Source: Bradyrhizobium barranii subsp. apii (GTDB lineage: Bacteria > Pseudomonadota > Alphaproteobacteria > Rhizobiales > Xanthobacteraceae). Taken from it: 64,000 nucleotides of DNA. The stretch spans positions 6,260,501 to 6,324,500 of the forward strand of contig NZ_CP096255.1 in NCBI RefSeq assembly GCF_011516635.5. Reading direction: 5' to 3'. Shown piece by piece: positions 36,632 through 45,865 of this stretch; position 1 is the first letter of the stretch, and the number at the start of each line of letters is the position of its first letter. A program made the translations under genes and the position numbers. The notes under the pieces were generated by a model, which saw only the letters and a list, made by a program, of their open reading frames with translations, was not told the origin of the DNA and searched no databases.

Positions 36632-37012
36632 ATGACGGAGCGCACGATCAAGATACCCGGCCCCGATCATCCGATCACCATCGAGCGGAACGAAAAGCGG
36701 GTCGTCGTCACCGTAGGGGGACGCGTGATCGCCGATACTCGGCGAGCCCTCACACTGCGCGAGGCCAAGTATCCGCCAGTTCACTACATCCCGCGCGAGG
36801 ACGTCGATATGGCCGCCCTCGCGAGGTCGGCGACGCGGACTTACTGCCCCTACAAGGGTGATGCGTCCTACTTCAGCATTCCAGCCGGCGGCGAACGTTC
36901 GACCGACGCGATCTGGACCTATGAAGCGCCCTATGAGGCCGTGGCCGAGATCAAAAATCACCTCGCTTTCTACCTCGACCGCGTCGACGCGATCGAGGAA
37001 CAAGCCGCCTGA
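36632..37012 (+). CDS. DUF427 domain protein
   Basis: 126-residue cytoplasmic protein with the DUF427 pattern: ADTRRALTLREAKYPPVHYIPREDVDM (residues ~33-60), the short Cys-containing YCPYKGDASYFS (about 70-82), and IWTYEAPYEAVAEIKNHLAFYLDRVD near the end. Family function unknown; often found near SDR and hydrolase genes. Good ribosome site (AAAGGACAAACGTC) before the ATG. Confidence 0.88.
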   Translation: MTERTIKIPGPDHPITIERNEKRVVVTVGGRVIADTRRALTLREAKYPPVHYIPREDVDMAALARSATRTYCPYKGDASYFSIPAGGERSTDAIWTYEAPYEAVAEIKNHLAFYLDRVDAIEEQAA

Positions 37013-37035
37013 GCGGCATCTTCAAGGAGTACGTC

Positions 37036-37782
37036 ATGTCTGATCTCACCGGCAAAGTCGCCATCGTCACCGGCGCGTCGAAAGGCATCGGTGCCGCCGT
37101 CGCCAAGACCCTGGCCGCGCGTGGCGCCGCGGTCGTTGTCAATTTTGCGTCGAGCAAGGCCGGCGCCGAGGCGGTGGTCAAATCGATCACCGGCTCGGAC
37201 GGCAAGGCAATCGCCGTCCAGGGCGATGTATCCAAGGCTGCGGAAGCCAAGGCTCTCGTGGACGCAGCGATTTCTGCCTACGGCCGCCTCGACATCCTGG
37301 TCAACAACTCGGGCGTCTACGAATTCGGTCCCCTTGAGTCGATCACCGAGCCGCAGTTCCGAAAGATGTTCGACGTCAACGTGCTGGGTTTGCTGCTGAT
37401 GACCCAGGCCGCGGCCCCCCATCTGCACGAAGGCGCCAGCATTATCAACATCGGCTCCGGCGTCACCGCCATCACCCCTCCCCAGACGGCGGTCTACACC
37501 GCCACCAAGGGGGCGGTAGACGTCGTCACCGGCGTGCTGGCCAACGAGCTCGGGCCTCGCAAAATCAGGGTCAACACGGTGAGCCCCAGCCTCACCGAGA
37601 CCGAAGGTACCCATAGTGCCGGAATGCTCGCGTCCGAATTCGAAGCCGGCATCATCGCCCAGACGCCGCTCGGACGCCTTGGCCAGCCCCAGGACATTGC
37701 CGACGTCGTGGCCTTCGTGGCCTCGGACGACGCGCGCTGGGTGACCGGCGAAAGGATCTCGGCCGGCGGCGGCCTGCGCTGA
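37036..37782 (+). CDS. Short-chain dehydrogenase/reductase (SDR) 3
   Basis: 248 residues. TGASKGIGAAVAK near residue 12, NNSGVYEFGP near 88 (Ser replaces the usual Ala of NNAG), Ser in NIGSGVTAI and YTATK near 154. C-terminal VTGERISAGGGLR. Similar to glucose 1-dehydrogenase/FabG-type enzymes. Stop overlaps the start of the MFS gene (TGATG), suggesting coupled translation. Confidence 0.9.
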   Translation: MSDLTGKVAIVTGASKGIGAAVAKTLAARGAAVVVNFASSKAGAEAVVKSITGSDGKAIAVQGDVSKAAEAKALVDAAISAYGRLDILVNNSGVYEFGPLESITEPQFRKMFDVNVLGLLLMTQAAAPHLHEGASIINIGSGVTAITPPQTAVYTATKGAVDVVTGVLANELGPRKIRVNTVSPSLTETEGTHSAGMLASEFEAGIIAQTPLGRLGQPQDIADVVAFVASDDARWVTGERISAGGGLR

Positions 37783-39014
37783 TGGGACGGATCCATGTCG
37801 GCCTCCGGTCATCGGATGGCCGACATTCTCCGCCGAGACTGGTCTGGAGCCGCCGAGCGAGTTTTTGGGTCTCGCTCGGCGTTGCCATGCATACGCTATG
37901 GACAAGCGCCGCGCCGGCGCTCAGCTATCGGCTCTATGCGGAGGAATGGCAGCTGTCGCCCATACAGACGACAGGCGTCTTCGCGATCTATCCGTTGTTC
38001 GTCGTCGGCACGCTGATTCTCCTGGGCGATCTGTCGGATCATGTCGGCAGGCGATGGACCATGCTTGCCGCTCTGATGTTCTCATTGATCGGGGCTCTGA
38101 CACTCGCATGGGCCGTCAATGTGGAATGGCTCCTGGTTGCCCGCGCAGTGATGGGGGTAGGGGTCGGCCTTGCGAGCGGCGCTTCGACTGCGGCCATCCT
38201 CGAGTTCAGTTCTACCGGCGATCCCGAACGCGCCGCTTCGGCGACCAATCTGGCGCAGGCGCTCGGATTCGCCACCGCGCTACTGCTCGGCGGCGCTCTG
38301 ATCCAGTACGCGCCCTATCCGTTGCGGCTAGACTTCTTCGCGCTTGCGGTGGTCATCGCCGCGCTGATCCTGCCAGTCTGGTTTCTTCCGCGTCATGTGT
38401 CGAGCCGGACGCCGTGGGCTCCCCGATTGCCTCACGTGCCGGCCACCGTTCGCAAAGCATTCCATGTGGCATCGATCGGCGCCGCGACGGCGTTCGCCAC
38501 AGGCGCCGTCCTCCTTTCGCTCGGCGGCCAAGTGGCACACGACCTGGTCGGGTCCGCCAACGAACTGACGAACGGCGCCATCCTGGCGAGTTTCGCCATC
38601 GTGTCCGCGATAGCCACGATCGTCGCGAGAAAGTTACGGCCACGAGCTGCTCTCTTACTCGGTTCGGTCACGACCACGATCGCTGTCCTCCTTTTGTGGT
38701 TGGCAACGAAATTTCATCTACTGTCCGCTTTGCTCATTTCGACCTCGTTGGCCGGAATCAGCTATGCATTTCTGTTCTTGGGTGCGTTGACGTTGCTCAA
38801 TGCCGTCGCGCCGGCTGACAGTCGCGGTGGCGTCCTCTCAGCATTCTATCTCGTCGGATATCTCTGCATGGGATTTTGCGCCCTCGCGTTGGGTGTGGTC
38901 GCTCGCATATGGGGATTACCGACGGCAGTGGCAGCGGCGGCGATCGTACTCGCTTCGCTAGGATGTGCGACATTCCTTTTTGCTGTGGCGCGCTTTTCGG
39001 CGATGGTCGAATGA
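37782..39014 (+). CDS. MFS transporter
   Basis: 410-residue major facilitator with about 12 membrane helices. The loop 2-3 signature GDLSDHVGRRWTMLAA (near residue 87) and helix 4-5 region GVGVGLASGASTAAILE are clear. It ends the SDR cluster (start ATG overlaps the upstream stop), so it may export or import the cluster substrate. No specific substrate can be read from the sequence. Confidence 0.87.
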   Translation: MGRIHVGLRSSDGRHSPPRLVWSRRASFWVSLGVAMHTLWTSAAPALSYRLYAEEWQLSPIQTTGVFAIYPLFVVGTLILLGDLSDHVGRRWTMLAALMFSLIGALTLAWAVNVEWLLVARAVMGVGVGLASGASTAAILEFSSTGDPERAASATNLAQALGFATALLLGGALIQYAPYPLRLDFFALAVVIAALILPVWFLPRHVSSRTPWAPRLPHVPATVRKAFHVASIGAATAFATGAVLLSLGGQVAHDLVGSANELTNGAILASFAIVSAIATIVARKLRPRAALLLGSVTTTIAVLLLWLATKFHLLSALLISTSLAGISYAFLFLGALTLLNAVAPADSRGGVLSAFYLVGYLCMGFCALALGVVARIWGLPTAVAAAAIVLASLGCATFLFAVARFSAMVE

Positions 39015-39322
39015 CCTTCCGCTCCATGGTCCGCAATGGCCCACGCAACCTATTGCGCTGCGGCACAAACTCGGCCGGTACAGGGGAAAAAACAGACAAT
39101 GCGTCTATCGCATCAGGCCGCTGGCTTTATGGGTACACAGCCTACGTCGCGTTCGCAGCGTCCGTAATTTGGGTAGAACGAAAATAGCAGACAGCACACC
39201 AAAACCATCGCGATTGACTCTAACGAAGGGTGTACGCAGGGCTGAATTACAGAACAAATATAGGTTGTTTTAGTGGCGCTTGTTCTCGTTTTGGTTGTTG
39301 CCGTGTCGATCCCTAAAACCGG
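39015..39322. other. Intergenic region, no gene seen
   Basis: 308 bp between the MFS gene and a small secreted-protein gene. AT content is higher than in the neighbouring genes; nothing recognised. Confidence 0.4.
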
Positions 39323-39607
39323 ATGGATCGAAAACGAAAAAGTCAGCAGCCCAAAATGGTCAAATCACTGTCAGCTCTCGCCATATTCGTGCTTCTCGGG
39401 ACTTCGGTAATAGCTTTGCCCGTTTTTTCCCCCAAAGTGCAAAGGGTCGAAGCCGCGGCGCTGACCAAGGGAGACCGGTTAAAGGTCAGAACTACCGCGT
39501 CGAATTGCTCAACCCAGGTCTGGCCAGAGTTCGCTGCATCCTGTTTGCGAAACGCGGGCTCCGGAGCGAAAATCCTAGAAGCCCATCTTGTGACGGCTCG
39601 CCGATAG
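39323..39607 (+). CDS. Small putative secreted protein
   Basis: 94 residues (or 83 if started at the ATG at 39356). A hydrophobic signal-like segment SLSALAIFVLLGTSVIALPVF (~residues 15-34) precedes a short mature part with two Cys: TASNCSTQVWPEFAASCLRNA. I recognise this as a small Bradyrhizobium-type hypothetical family with the NCSTQVWP..A.SCLR pattern; function unknown. Confidence 0.6.
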   Translation: MDRKRKSQQPKMVKSLSALAIFVLLGTSVIALPVFSPKVQRVEAAALTKGDRLKVRTTASNCSTQVWPEFAASCLRNAGSGAKILEAHLVTARR

Positions 39608-40506
39608 CGTCTTGCATCGATCGTCTATGCCGTGGCGATCGTCAGGGGTCGGATAACCGGGCGCTTGCTGAATATTCGAACAAGTTCTGTAAACTCCATT
39701 GGTTCCGGGTGAAAGAGTAAGGCGATCCATGTCGACAGATCCGACCCAGGTGCCGAACGTACTTGTCGTGGAAGATGAGATGATCCTGCGCATGCGCGCG
39801 GTCGACATCGTGGAGGATGCCGGTTTTTGCCCCGTCGAAGCCGTCAACGCCGACGAGGCAATCTCCATCCTCGAATCCCGCTCGGACATCGCGCTGTTAT
39901 TCACCGACATTCAAATGCCCGGCAGCATCGACGGCTTGAAACTAGCCCACGCGGTGCACGAGCGCTGGCCTGCGATTAAAATCATACTTGTTTCCGGTCA
40001 AGTGAAGCCAACTGAGGCGGAAAGACCTGCGAATAGCCGATTCTATGGCAAACCGCTCGGCGTCGACCAAATGATCACCGAGTTGCAGCGGATGGTGGGC
40101 GCGGGTGCCCTTACGCTTCTCCCGAGCACGACTGAGTGGCCGACGAGTCAGTCTCGTCACGCCGTCGAGACGGTGGCTTCCTCGTCCCATTCCGCGCACG
40201 ACGCCGTCCTGTTGGCAGAGAACGACAGCCTGCGCCTGTTGCTCGAACAGGCCGAAATAGACGCGCAGGCCCTGCTCGTTCAAGCCGGGATCGATGCCGA
40301 GCAGCGGGAGGCTTCCGACAAATTGCAAAAGCTAATCGTCGGGGAACTTCATCATCGCGTCAAGAATACTTTAGCCATGGTCAGCGCGATCGCGTCCCAG
40401 AGTTTCCGTGGAGCCCCCAGTATCGAGCACGGACAGAAGGCAATGGAAAGTAGGCTGACCGCGCTGGGACGGGCTCACGATATGCTGATGCAGGTCAGTT
40501 GGGCTA

Positions 40507-41558
40507 GAGCATTTTCCGACCGGAAAGAATCGGGTGGGGATTCCCAAAACGGCGCGAGTCAGATTCAAGCTGCATGCTGGCGAGGGAGGCCAGCATGTAT
40601 GGCCAGGGCGCTTTCGGTTGATCTTCGCCAAAGGGTGGTAGCCGCGATTGACGGTGGCATGTCCTGTCGACAGGCTGCTGAGCGCTTTGGTGTCAGCGCG
40701 GCCAGTGCGATCCGCTGGCGCGCTCGCCTCAAGAAAGTTGGCGACATCGTTCCTAAACGCCAGGGCGGTGACCGCAAATCGCAGCGCATCGAAGCGCATT
40801 CGCAATTGATTCTGGAGGCGGTGACAGCGAGGCCGGATATCACGCTTGCCGAGTTGCGAGAACTGTTGAAACGTCATGGAATATCGACTGGCATCGCGTC
40901 GCTCTGGCGTTTTTTCCAGCGCAGAAAGATCACACTTAAAAAAAGACAGCGCACGCCGCCGAGCAACGGCGCGGCGATATAAATGCCGCACGTGAGGAGT
41001 GGTTCGAAGGGCAAATCGACCTTGACCCTGAGCGTCTCGTCTTCATCGACGAAACCAGCGCCAACACCAAAATGGCGCGGCGTTACGGGCGCTCGCCACG
41101 CGGCGAGCGATGTCGTGCAGCTATCCCACACGGACATTGGAAGACGACGACGTTCACCGCTGGATTGCGCTCCGACGGTCTGATCGCGCCGCTTGTTCTG
41201 GACGGTCCAATGGATGGCGACGCTTTCCTGGCCTACGTCGAGCAATTGCTCGCCCCATCGCTGCGGCCGGGCGATACCGTTATCATGGACAACTTGCCCG
41301 CTCACAAGGTCCATGGCGTTCGAGAGGCCATCCAGGCGGTCGGAGCTAGCCTGCTCTATCTTCCGCCCTACAGTCCAGACTTCAACCCGATTGAAATGGC
41401 CTTCTCCAAACTGAAAGCGCTGTTGCGGGCCGCCGCAGCCCGCACCATGCCCGATCTCTGGCAAGCAATCGCCAACGCTCTCAAACGCTTCTCACCCGAG
41501 GAATGTCAAAATTATCTCGTCGCGGCTGGTTACGACGCAACGTGATCGGAAAACGCTC
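40507..41558 (+). mobile_element. IS630-family insertion sequence
   Basis: 1052 bp. Terminal inverted repeats: left GAGCATTTTCCGA, right (complement) GAGCGTTTTCCGA, 12 of 13 matching. Flanked by TA dinucleotides at 40505-40506 and 41559-41560, the target duplication of IS630/Tc1-mariner elements. Encodes one transposase across a frameshift site. Confidence 0.93.
40599..41545 (+). CDS. IS630-family transposase, expressed through a -1 frameshift
   Basis: First frame, ATG 40599 to 40982: helix-turn-helix region (LSVDLRQRVVAAIDGGMSCRQAAERFGVS) and RPDITLAELRELLKRHG. A seven-A run (40938-40944, CTTAAAAAAAG) allows a -1 shift into the second frame, which gives HAAEQRRGDINAAREEW, VFIDETSANTKMARRYGR (first catalytic Asp), VIMDNLPAHK (second Asp) and LPPYSPDFNPIEMAFSKLK (Glu). 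Shifting at A-runs is usual for many IS630 members, so this is probably programmed rather than damage. Confidence 0.88.
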
Positions 41559-42085
41559 TAGCGCGAGCCTTACTCACACTCTGAGCAATGCCACAGAGCC
41601 CTATGATAGTCAGGGAGACAGGCGCTTTCATTTCAATGGGCCGGATATCAGGATTACCTCCATAGCCGTTATCGCGCTTGCGATGACGTTCAACGAGCTG
41701 TGCACCAATACTACCAAGTTTGGAGCCTTATCCGTCCCGGCGGGCCGTGTGGAAATCGTATGGACGATAGACGAGTTGAAGCAGAGGCTCCGGCTGGTTT
41801 GGACGGAAAGAGGAGGTCCAGCGGTAGTGCCTCCAGCACGGCGAAGCTTCGGCACTAGAATGATGGGGTCGCTCGGCCAACAATTGACCGGTCAGGTGAG
41901 GCTTGAATACGAACCGGGTGGCTTCATGTATTCATTGGATGTGCCGCTTAGATCGGTCGCGGCAACCGCGTAAAGTTGTCATTTCAGATCTTGGGCCTTC
42001 AGCGACTTCCGACGATATCCGTTTTCGTGCCACTGTTGGTGGTTGAGCGAACATCAGGCGCCCAGCCGCCTAACGATTAGACAGC

Positions 42086-42235
42086 CTAGTTGAACCCCTT
42101 CACAACCACCGCGAGGCATGAGCACAACACCGCCGTCGAGGTCAGCGTCGAGACGGTAACGACGATCTGGGCGAGGCAGATACGCCTCAGCTTGATCGCG
42201 TACGGCTCGGGAAAGACCTTCTGAGGATGTGCCAT
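42086..42235 (-). CDS. Possible small membrane peptide
   Basis: 49-codon frame with ATG 42233-42235 preceded by GGAGCCGACC (ribosome site). It has a basic N-terminus (PYAIKLRR) and one hydrophobic stretch from about residue 19 (ICLAQIVVTVSTLTSTAVLC). No family recognised. Supported only by start signal and composition. Confidence 0.35.
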   Translation of the reverse strand: MAHPQKVFPEPYAIKLRRICLAQIVVTVSTLTSTAVLCSCLAVVVKGFN

Positions 42236-42460
42236 GGTCGGCTCCATGATGCGGTGCGACGCACCGCCTGGATCGACTCATAGGGCGAGGCGCCCCGATT
42301 GGCTTCCAGCTATATTTGCGAGTCCCCGGATTGACTCGTCCGCGACTCGCGACGCAACAAACTCGGGCGCAAACCAAGTGTTCGCAGCCGAATCGGCGTC
42401 CTCAAGCCCCAGTAAACAAAGGATTAAAGATTTCGCGGGCGCGCGCAAGCAGTAGGGATT

Positions 42461-42778
42461 TCACGGGTCACATTGCCCGATCGGAAACCTCATATAGCGT
42501 GGCACGAAGCCTTCGACCTCCACCCTGTCCTCGCCCTCGAGGCAGTCGTGGATGATCTTGTTCTGAACACGGGCGGGCTCGGAGACGTGGGCGTCGGCGA
42601 TTTCCTTGCCCGCGGCGTCGGCGAGCATGGCTTCGATGGCGGTGCGACGGCGGAGGAGATCGAGGAAGGTCTCATCGAGCTTCCACCATCTGGCCGCGTC
42701 GAGCTTCAGCACCATCCCGGCGGCCTCGGTAAGTACCGAGCTGCTGCGGCGAAGCGTCCGCAGCGGACTGGCCACCAA
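42461..42778 (-). CDS. Hypothetical protein downstream of the ArdC-like gene
   Basis: 105 codons, ending 42461. Central part (LKLDAARWWKLDETFLDLL, RTAIEAMLADAAGKEIADAHVSEP, IIHDCLEGEDRVEVEGF) has balanced charged and hydrophobic residues like a real helical protein. Begins 9 bp beyond the antirestriction gene on the same strand. The first ~22 residues look less protein-like, so an internal ATG (MVLKLD) could be the true start. No family recognised. Confidence 0.45.
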   Translation of the reverse strand: MVASPLRTLRRSSSVLTEAAGMVLKLDAARWWKLDETFLDLLRRRTAIEAMLADAAGKEIADAHVSEPARVQNKIIHDCLEGEDRVEVEGFVPRYMRFPIGQCDP

Positions 42779-42787
42779 GGGCGCCTC

Positions 42788-43771
42788 TCAGGGCGCCGCC
42801 GCCTCCACTTCCGTCGAATGGTTGCCCGGACCAAACGCGAGCAGGAAGTCGGCCGCTTTGGACGCCTTGCTTGCCGCCTGGAAAATCGCCCGGCTGTCCT
42901 CGCGAAGGACGTCCAGCCAAGAGCCGAGATAGTCGGCATGGCGGACGGTCGGTTTGATGCTGAGAGCTGCGCAGATGAAGGCTGCCGTCAGTTCGGCGAC
43001 GAGTTCTTCCTTGGCATAGGGTTTGGAGCCAAAGGCGCCCGAGAGGTCGCGGTTCAAGCGATTGGGGTGACCGGTCCAGTGTCCCAGCTCGTGGAACAGC
43101 GTCCGGTAGAAGTTGATCTGCTCAAAAAAGGCGGCCTGCTGCGGGATATGCACGCGATCGGTGGTCGGCGCGTAGAAGGCCTCGCTGCCGCCAATGCGGA
43201 TATCGGCGAGTGTTGCGGCTGCGAGCGCTTGCGCTTGCGCTTGCGCTTGCGGCACGATCTCGCATTCCCTTGCGGGAAGTGCTTGCGCGGTGAGATGGTC
43301 CGGCAGGTGCTCACACTGGTCGAGGTTGAAAACAGTGTAGCGGCGCAGGAAAGGAATGGACGCCTCGCCCTCCTCCGCTTTGGTGTGTCCAGCTTGCTCC
43401 TGCCCATCCCGTCCGCGTTTCGGAATGAAGCGGTCGGCGTAGCAGACGGTCACGCCGTGTTCGCCCTTGCGCACGGAGGCGCCGAGGTTTGCCGCCTGAT
43501 TGAAGGTGAGCCAGCGCTGCGAGGAAAAGCCGCTCTTAAAAAGCTTGCTCCAGAGGATCAGGATATTGATCCCGGAATAGGCCTTGCCAGTCGCAGCGTT
43601 CCGCGGCAGCGAGAACGCGAGCTGATCCCCCTCCACGCCCCAAGGCCGCGCCCATGGGAAGATGCCGGCCTCCAGATCGGCGATGATGTGTGTTGTAATC
43701 TCCTCGTAAAGGCTGAGTTGCGGCTTGGTCGCTTCATCGCGCTGTTTCTTCGAACCCATGACAATGTCCAT
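42788..43771 (-). CDS. ArdC-like antirestriction / zincin-domain protein
   Basis: ~327 residues from ATG 43769-43771 (GAAGGGCGA before it). N-terminal ssDNA-binding ArdC domain (LYEEITTHIIADLEAGIFPWARPW...; ATGKAYSGINILILW, LTFNQAANLGASVRKGEHG) and a C-terminal zinc-metallopeptidase-like domain with HELGHWTGH and downstream Glu (KEELVAELTAAF). Proteins of this type are carried by conjugative plasmids and integrative elements and protect incoming DNA. Its presence supports island origin. A hexanucleotide repeat encodes a (Gln-Ala)4 tract inside it. Confidence 0.9.
   Translation of the reverse strand: MDIVMGSKKQRDEATKPQLSLYEEITTHIIADLEAGIFPWARPWGVEGDQLAFSLPRNAATGKAYSGINILILWSKLFKSGFSSQRWLTFNQAANLGASVRKGEHGVTVCYADRFIPKRGRDGQEQAGHTKAEEGEASIPFLRRYTVFNLDQCEHLPDHLTAQALPARECEIVPQAQAQAQALAAATLADIRIGGSEAFYAPTTDRVHIPQQAAFFEQINFYRTLFHELGHWTGHPNRLNRDLSGAFGSKPYAKEELVAELTAAFICAALSIKPTVRHADYLGSWLDVLREDSRAIFQAASKASKAADFLLAFGPGNHSTEVEAAAP
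43225..43248. repeat. Tandem hexanucleotide repeat (GCGCTT x4) inside the ArdC-like gene
   Basis: Four exact copies of GCGCTT, read on the minus strand as a repeating Gln-Ala tract in the linker between the DNA-binding and zincin domains. Copy changes of six bases would keep the frame. Confidence 0.85.
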
Positions 43772-43797
43772 TCGCCCTTCTTTCGCGCCCTGCCACC

Positions 43798-43983
43798 GGA
43801 AGGCGGGGTGGGCGGCGAAGAGCGACCGGAAAGCCCCGAACATTTAAGGCGGGCCGCACCGGAACGGCCGAAGCGCAGCGGAGGACCGCGCCCGCGAACC
43901 AAGTGCGCAAGGAGAGATCGAGACGGGCGCGGTTGCGGCCTGCCGGTTCGGGGCTATACGGGAGCGCCGCCCACCCCGCCTTC
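43798..43983. repeat. Inverted repeat pair upstream of the ArdC-like gene
   Basis: GAAGGCGGGGTGGGCGGCG at about 43798-43816 (one base differs at the left end) is repeated inverted as CGCCGCCCACCCCGCCTTC at 43965-43983, about 150 bp apart. Flanks the start region of the antirestriction gene. Significance unknown. Confidence 0.6.
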
Positions 43984-44703
43984 AGGGGGCAACTCAAATG
44001 CGCCGGCCGCTCCGCGGCCGGCTCCGCAAAATGCGAACCAGGCGGTGCTTTCGGATCGAGCGCTCATGAGATTTTTCATCCGAACACCTTGGTGCATAGA
44101 CGATGCCCACCCGCAGGCGACGCTCGAGCTCAGGCACCGATTCCACTCAGTCTTCGCACTCACATAGTCTCTGCTTTTGCCGCTCGGCTGATTCCTCGCA
44201 AACGTAGCTTCCGAAGGGTCTGCTTGCGGACGTTGCTTCTCAAGCATCTTCTCAGAGGCGTTGCTTCCGCTGCGCCGCTTTCTCTGCGTTGCTTCCAACG
44301 CGTCGCTTCGACGATGCCGCGTCCCTGACATCATCTCCTGGATCTCGCTTTCACCCAGACAACGCTGTCTTTTGCGTCAGGGATCGAAGCCGGTAGGCCG
44401 AGACCATCTCAGGCTCGGTTCATATGTGGACGGCCCCCGACTTGCAAGAACGGCTCTGGCAGCATGCTCGGATCGCTTGCGCTCATATGTCCGGCCTGTT
44501 TTCGGGTCTTGCGACCACCGGCCAAGATGGGCTTCGCGGACAGTGAGATCCAAACACGAGAGCGGCATTTTCTGCCGGTAAACCGAGCGGAGCATTTCAC
44601 TGACCGGCTTGCGCCGAACGTACCACCTCTTCCTGTCCTGCAAGTTCCGCCCTCGGCGTCAAACCTGCCGGTCTGGCCGCCAAGCTCTACGTTTCGTTCA
44701 AGG
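43844..44703. other. 860-bp stretch without a convincing gene
   Basis: Between the ArdC-like gene and the IS110 transposase. Several open frames on both strands are rich in Arg/Ser/Pro and have no family features. Contains one arm of an inverted repeat and several TTGCTTC/GTTGCTTCC-like words at 44230-44310. Confidence 0.45.
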
Positions 44704-45744
44704 CTATGTTGGCATCGGCATAACGCTGCTTGCAGGTCGATACCGCTCACCACTGACCATCAGTTTCCAGGCAATCCGCGCCAGCTTGTTTGCCAACGCT
44801 ATGGCCACGAGCTTCGGCGGCTTGCGTGCGATGATGTCTTTCAGCCAGGGCCAGGACCGAGTTTCCCGTCGGCGCATATCTGCGATCACGGCCGTCGCGC
44901 CAGCCACCAAAACGGTTCGCAACATGCCGTCGCCGGCGCGTGTAATCACGCCGAGCCTGTTCTTCCCGGCCGTCGAGTGATTCTTTGGGGTCAGGCCGAG
45001 CCAGGCGGCAAAGTTTCTTGCCGACTTGAACCCGCGAGCATCCACGACCTTGATTGAAAGCAGCGTCGCACCGATCGGACCAACGCCCGGGATAGCCGCC
45101 AGCCGTCGGCTCATCTCGTTACTCCGGTGGAGTTGCATAAGCTTCTTGTCGAGCGTGGCGATCTGGTCGTCGACGCGCGCCAGTTCTGCCGCCAAGGCGT
45201 CCACCAACTCCTTCGCCAAGTCGGGGACTGTTGCATCGGCCTTGATATCGATCAGCAATTGCGGAAGCCGCGAAAGTCCCTTAGGCGCGGTAAAGCCGAA
45301 TTCAGCGGCGTAGCCGCGGATAGAATTGGCAAGTTGGGTCCGCCTGCCTATGAACTGGTTGCGCACACGCGCGAGCATCTGTGCGCCCTGCTGCTCGGGG
45401 CTCTTGATAGGCACAAAGTTCTTGCGCAGTTTCGGCCGGCTTGCCGCCTCGCAAATTGCCTCGGCGTCCGCAGCGTCGGATTTCCCGCGCTGCACGTACG
45501 GTTTGACATATTGCGGCGGAATCATCGCCACCTCGTGCCCGAGCGATTGCAGTTCCCGCGCCCAATAGTGCGATGCCCCGCAAGCCTCCAGCGCGACAAG
45601 TGCAGGCGGCAAACGACTGAAGAACTCCAAAACCTGCCCACGTCTCAACTTACGCCGTAGAATCGGCTGCTCCGTCTCGTCAACGCCATGCAGCTGAAAC
45701 ACACTCTTCGACGTATCCAGACCGATGCGAACAATCGTTTCCAC
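44704..45744 (-). CDS. IS110-family transposase
   Basis: 346-residue DEDD transposase. N-terminal RuvC-like domain (VRIGLDTSKSVFQLHGVD, ALEACGASHYW, KSDAADAEAICEA) and C-terminal Transposase_20 domain (RRLAAIPGVGPIGATLLSI, FAAWLGLTPKNHSTAGK). IS110 elements lack classical inverted repeats and target duplications, so the element ends cannot be set from sequence alone; they lie outside 44704-45744. Confidence 0.92.
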   Translation of the reverse strand: METIVRIGLDTSKSVFQLHGVDETEQPILRRKLRRGQVLEFFSRLPPALVALEACGASHYWARELQSLGHEVAMIPPQYVKPYVQRGKSDAADAEAICEAASRPKLRKNFVPIKSPEQQGAQMLARVRNQFIGRRTQLANSIRGYAAEFGFTAPKGLSRLPQLLIDIKADATVPDLAKELVDALAAELARVDDQIATLDKKLMQLHRSNEMSRRLAAIPGVGPIGATLLSIKVVDARGFKSARNFAAWLGLTPKNHSTAGKNRLGVITRAGDGMLRTVLVAGATAVIADMRRRETRSWPWLKDIIARKPPKLVAIALANKLARIAWKLMVSGERYRPASSVMPMPT

Positions 45745-45834
45745 GGGCGGCTCCTTCGTTTGAGGTCAGCGACGACCTCTTCTTGCCATGCAGTGTGGCG
45801 GAAGGGGGCCGTCCACCCCAACACGAGGGCCCGG

Positions 45835-45856
45835 CCCGCAAGCGAAAGCTTGCGGG
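45835..45856 (-). terminator. Strong hairpin after the isochorismatase-like gene
   Basis: Perfect 9-bp stem CCCGCAAGC / GCTTGCGGG with a GAAA loop, 9 bp beyond the minus-strand stop at 45866. No T-run follows, so termination is plausible but not certain; it could also belong to the end of the IS110 element. Confidence 0.5.
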
Positions 45857-45865
45857 GGCGCCCAC

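Larger units (their letters stand above)
39729..41973 (+). pseudogene. Receiver / HWE-type histidine kinase hybrid, interrupted by an IS630 element
   Basis: ATG 39729 starts a receiver domain (VLVVEDEMILRMRAVD; phosphoacceptor Asp in LLFTDIQMPG near residue 60; Lys in FYGKPLGVDQ), a coiled linker, then an HWE/HisKA_2 dimerisation domain (VGELHHRVKNTLAMVSAIAS, His ~211). At Ala in QVSWA the IS enters (40507-41558). After it, frame and sequence resume: SLTHTLSN..., the HATPase N-box ALAMTFNELCTNTTKFGAL, and GTRMMGSLGQQLTG, ending at 41973. Joining across one TA target gives an uninterrupted frame. This class often acts in general stress response or light signalling. Confidence 0.9.

Noticed and set aside
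39699..40982. A 427-residue ORF reading as one kinase-like protein
   Set aside because: Its C-terminal part from 40507 is IS630 sequence; the ORF is a chimera of the interrupted kinase and the transposase.
42473..44167. 564-residue plus-strand ORF opposite the ArdC-like gene
   Set aside because: Antisense to the clear ArdC-like coding sequence; composition typical of a GC-rich shadow frame.
44377..44753. Minus-strand ORFs before the IS110 transposase
   Set aside because: Arg/Ser-rich translations without family features or start signals; no support beyond being open.
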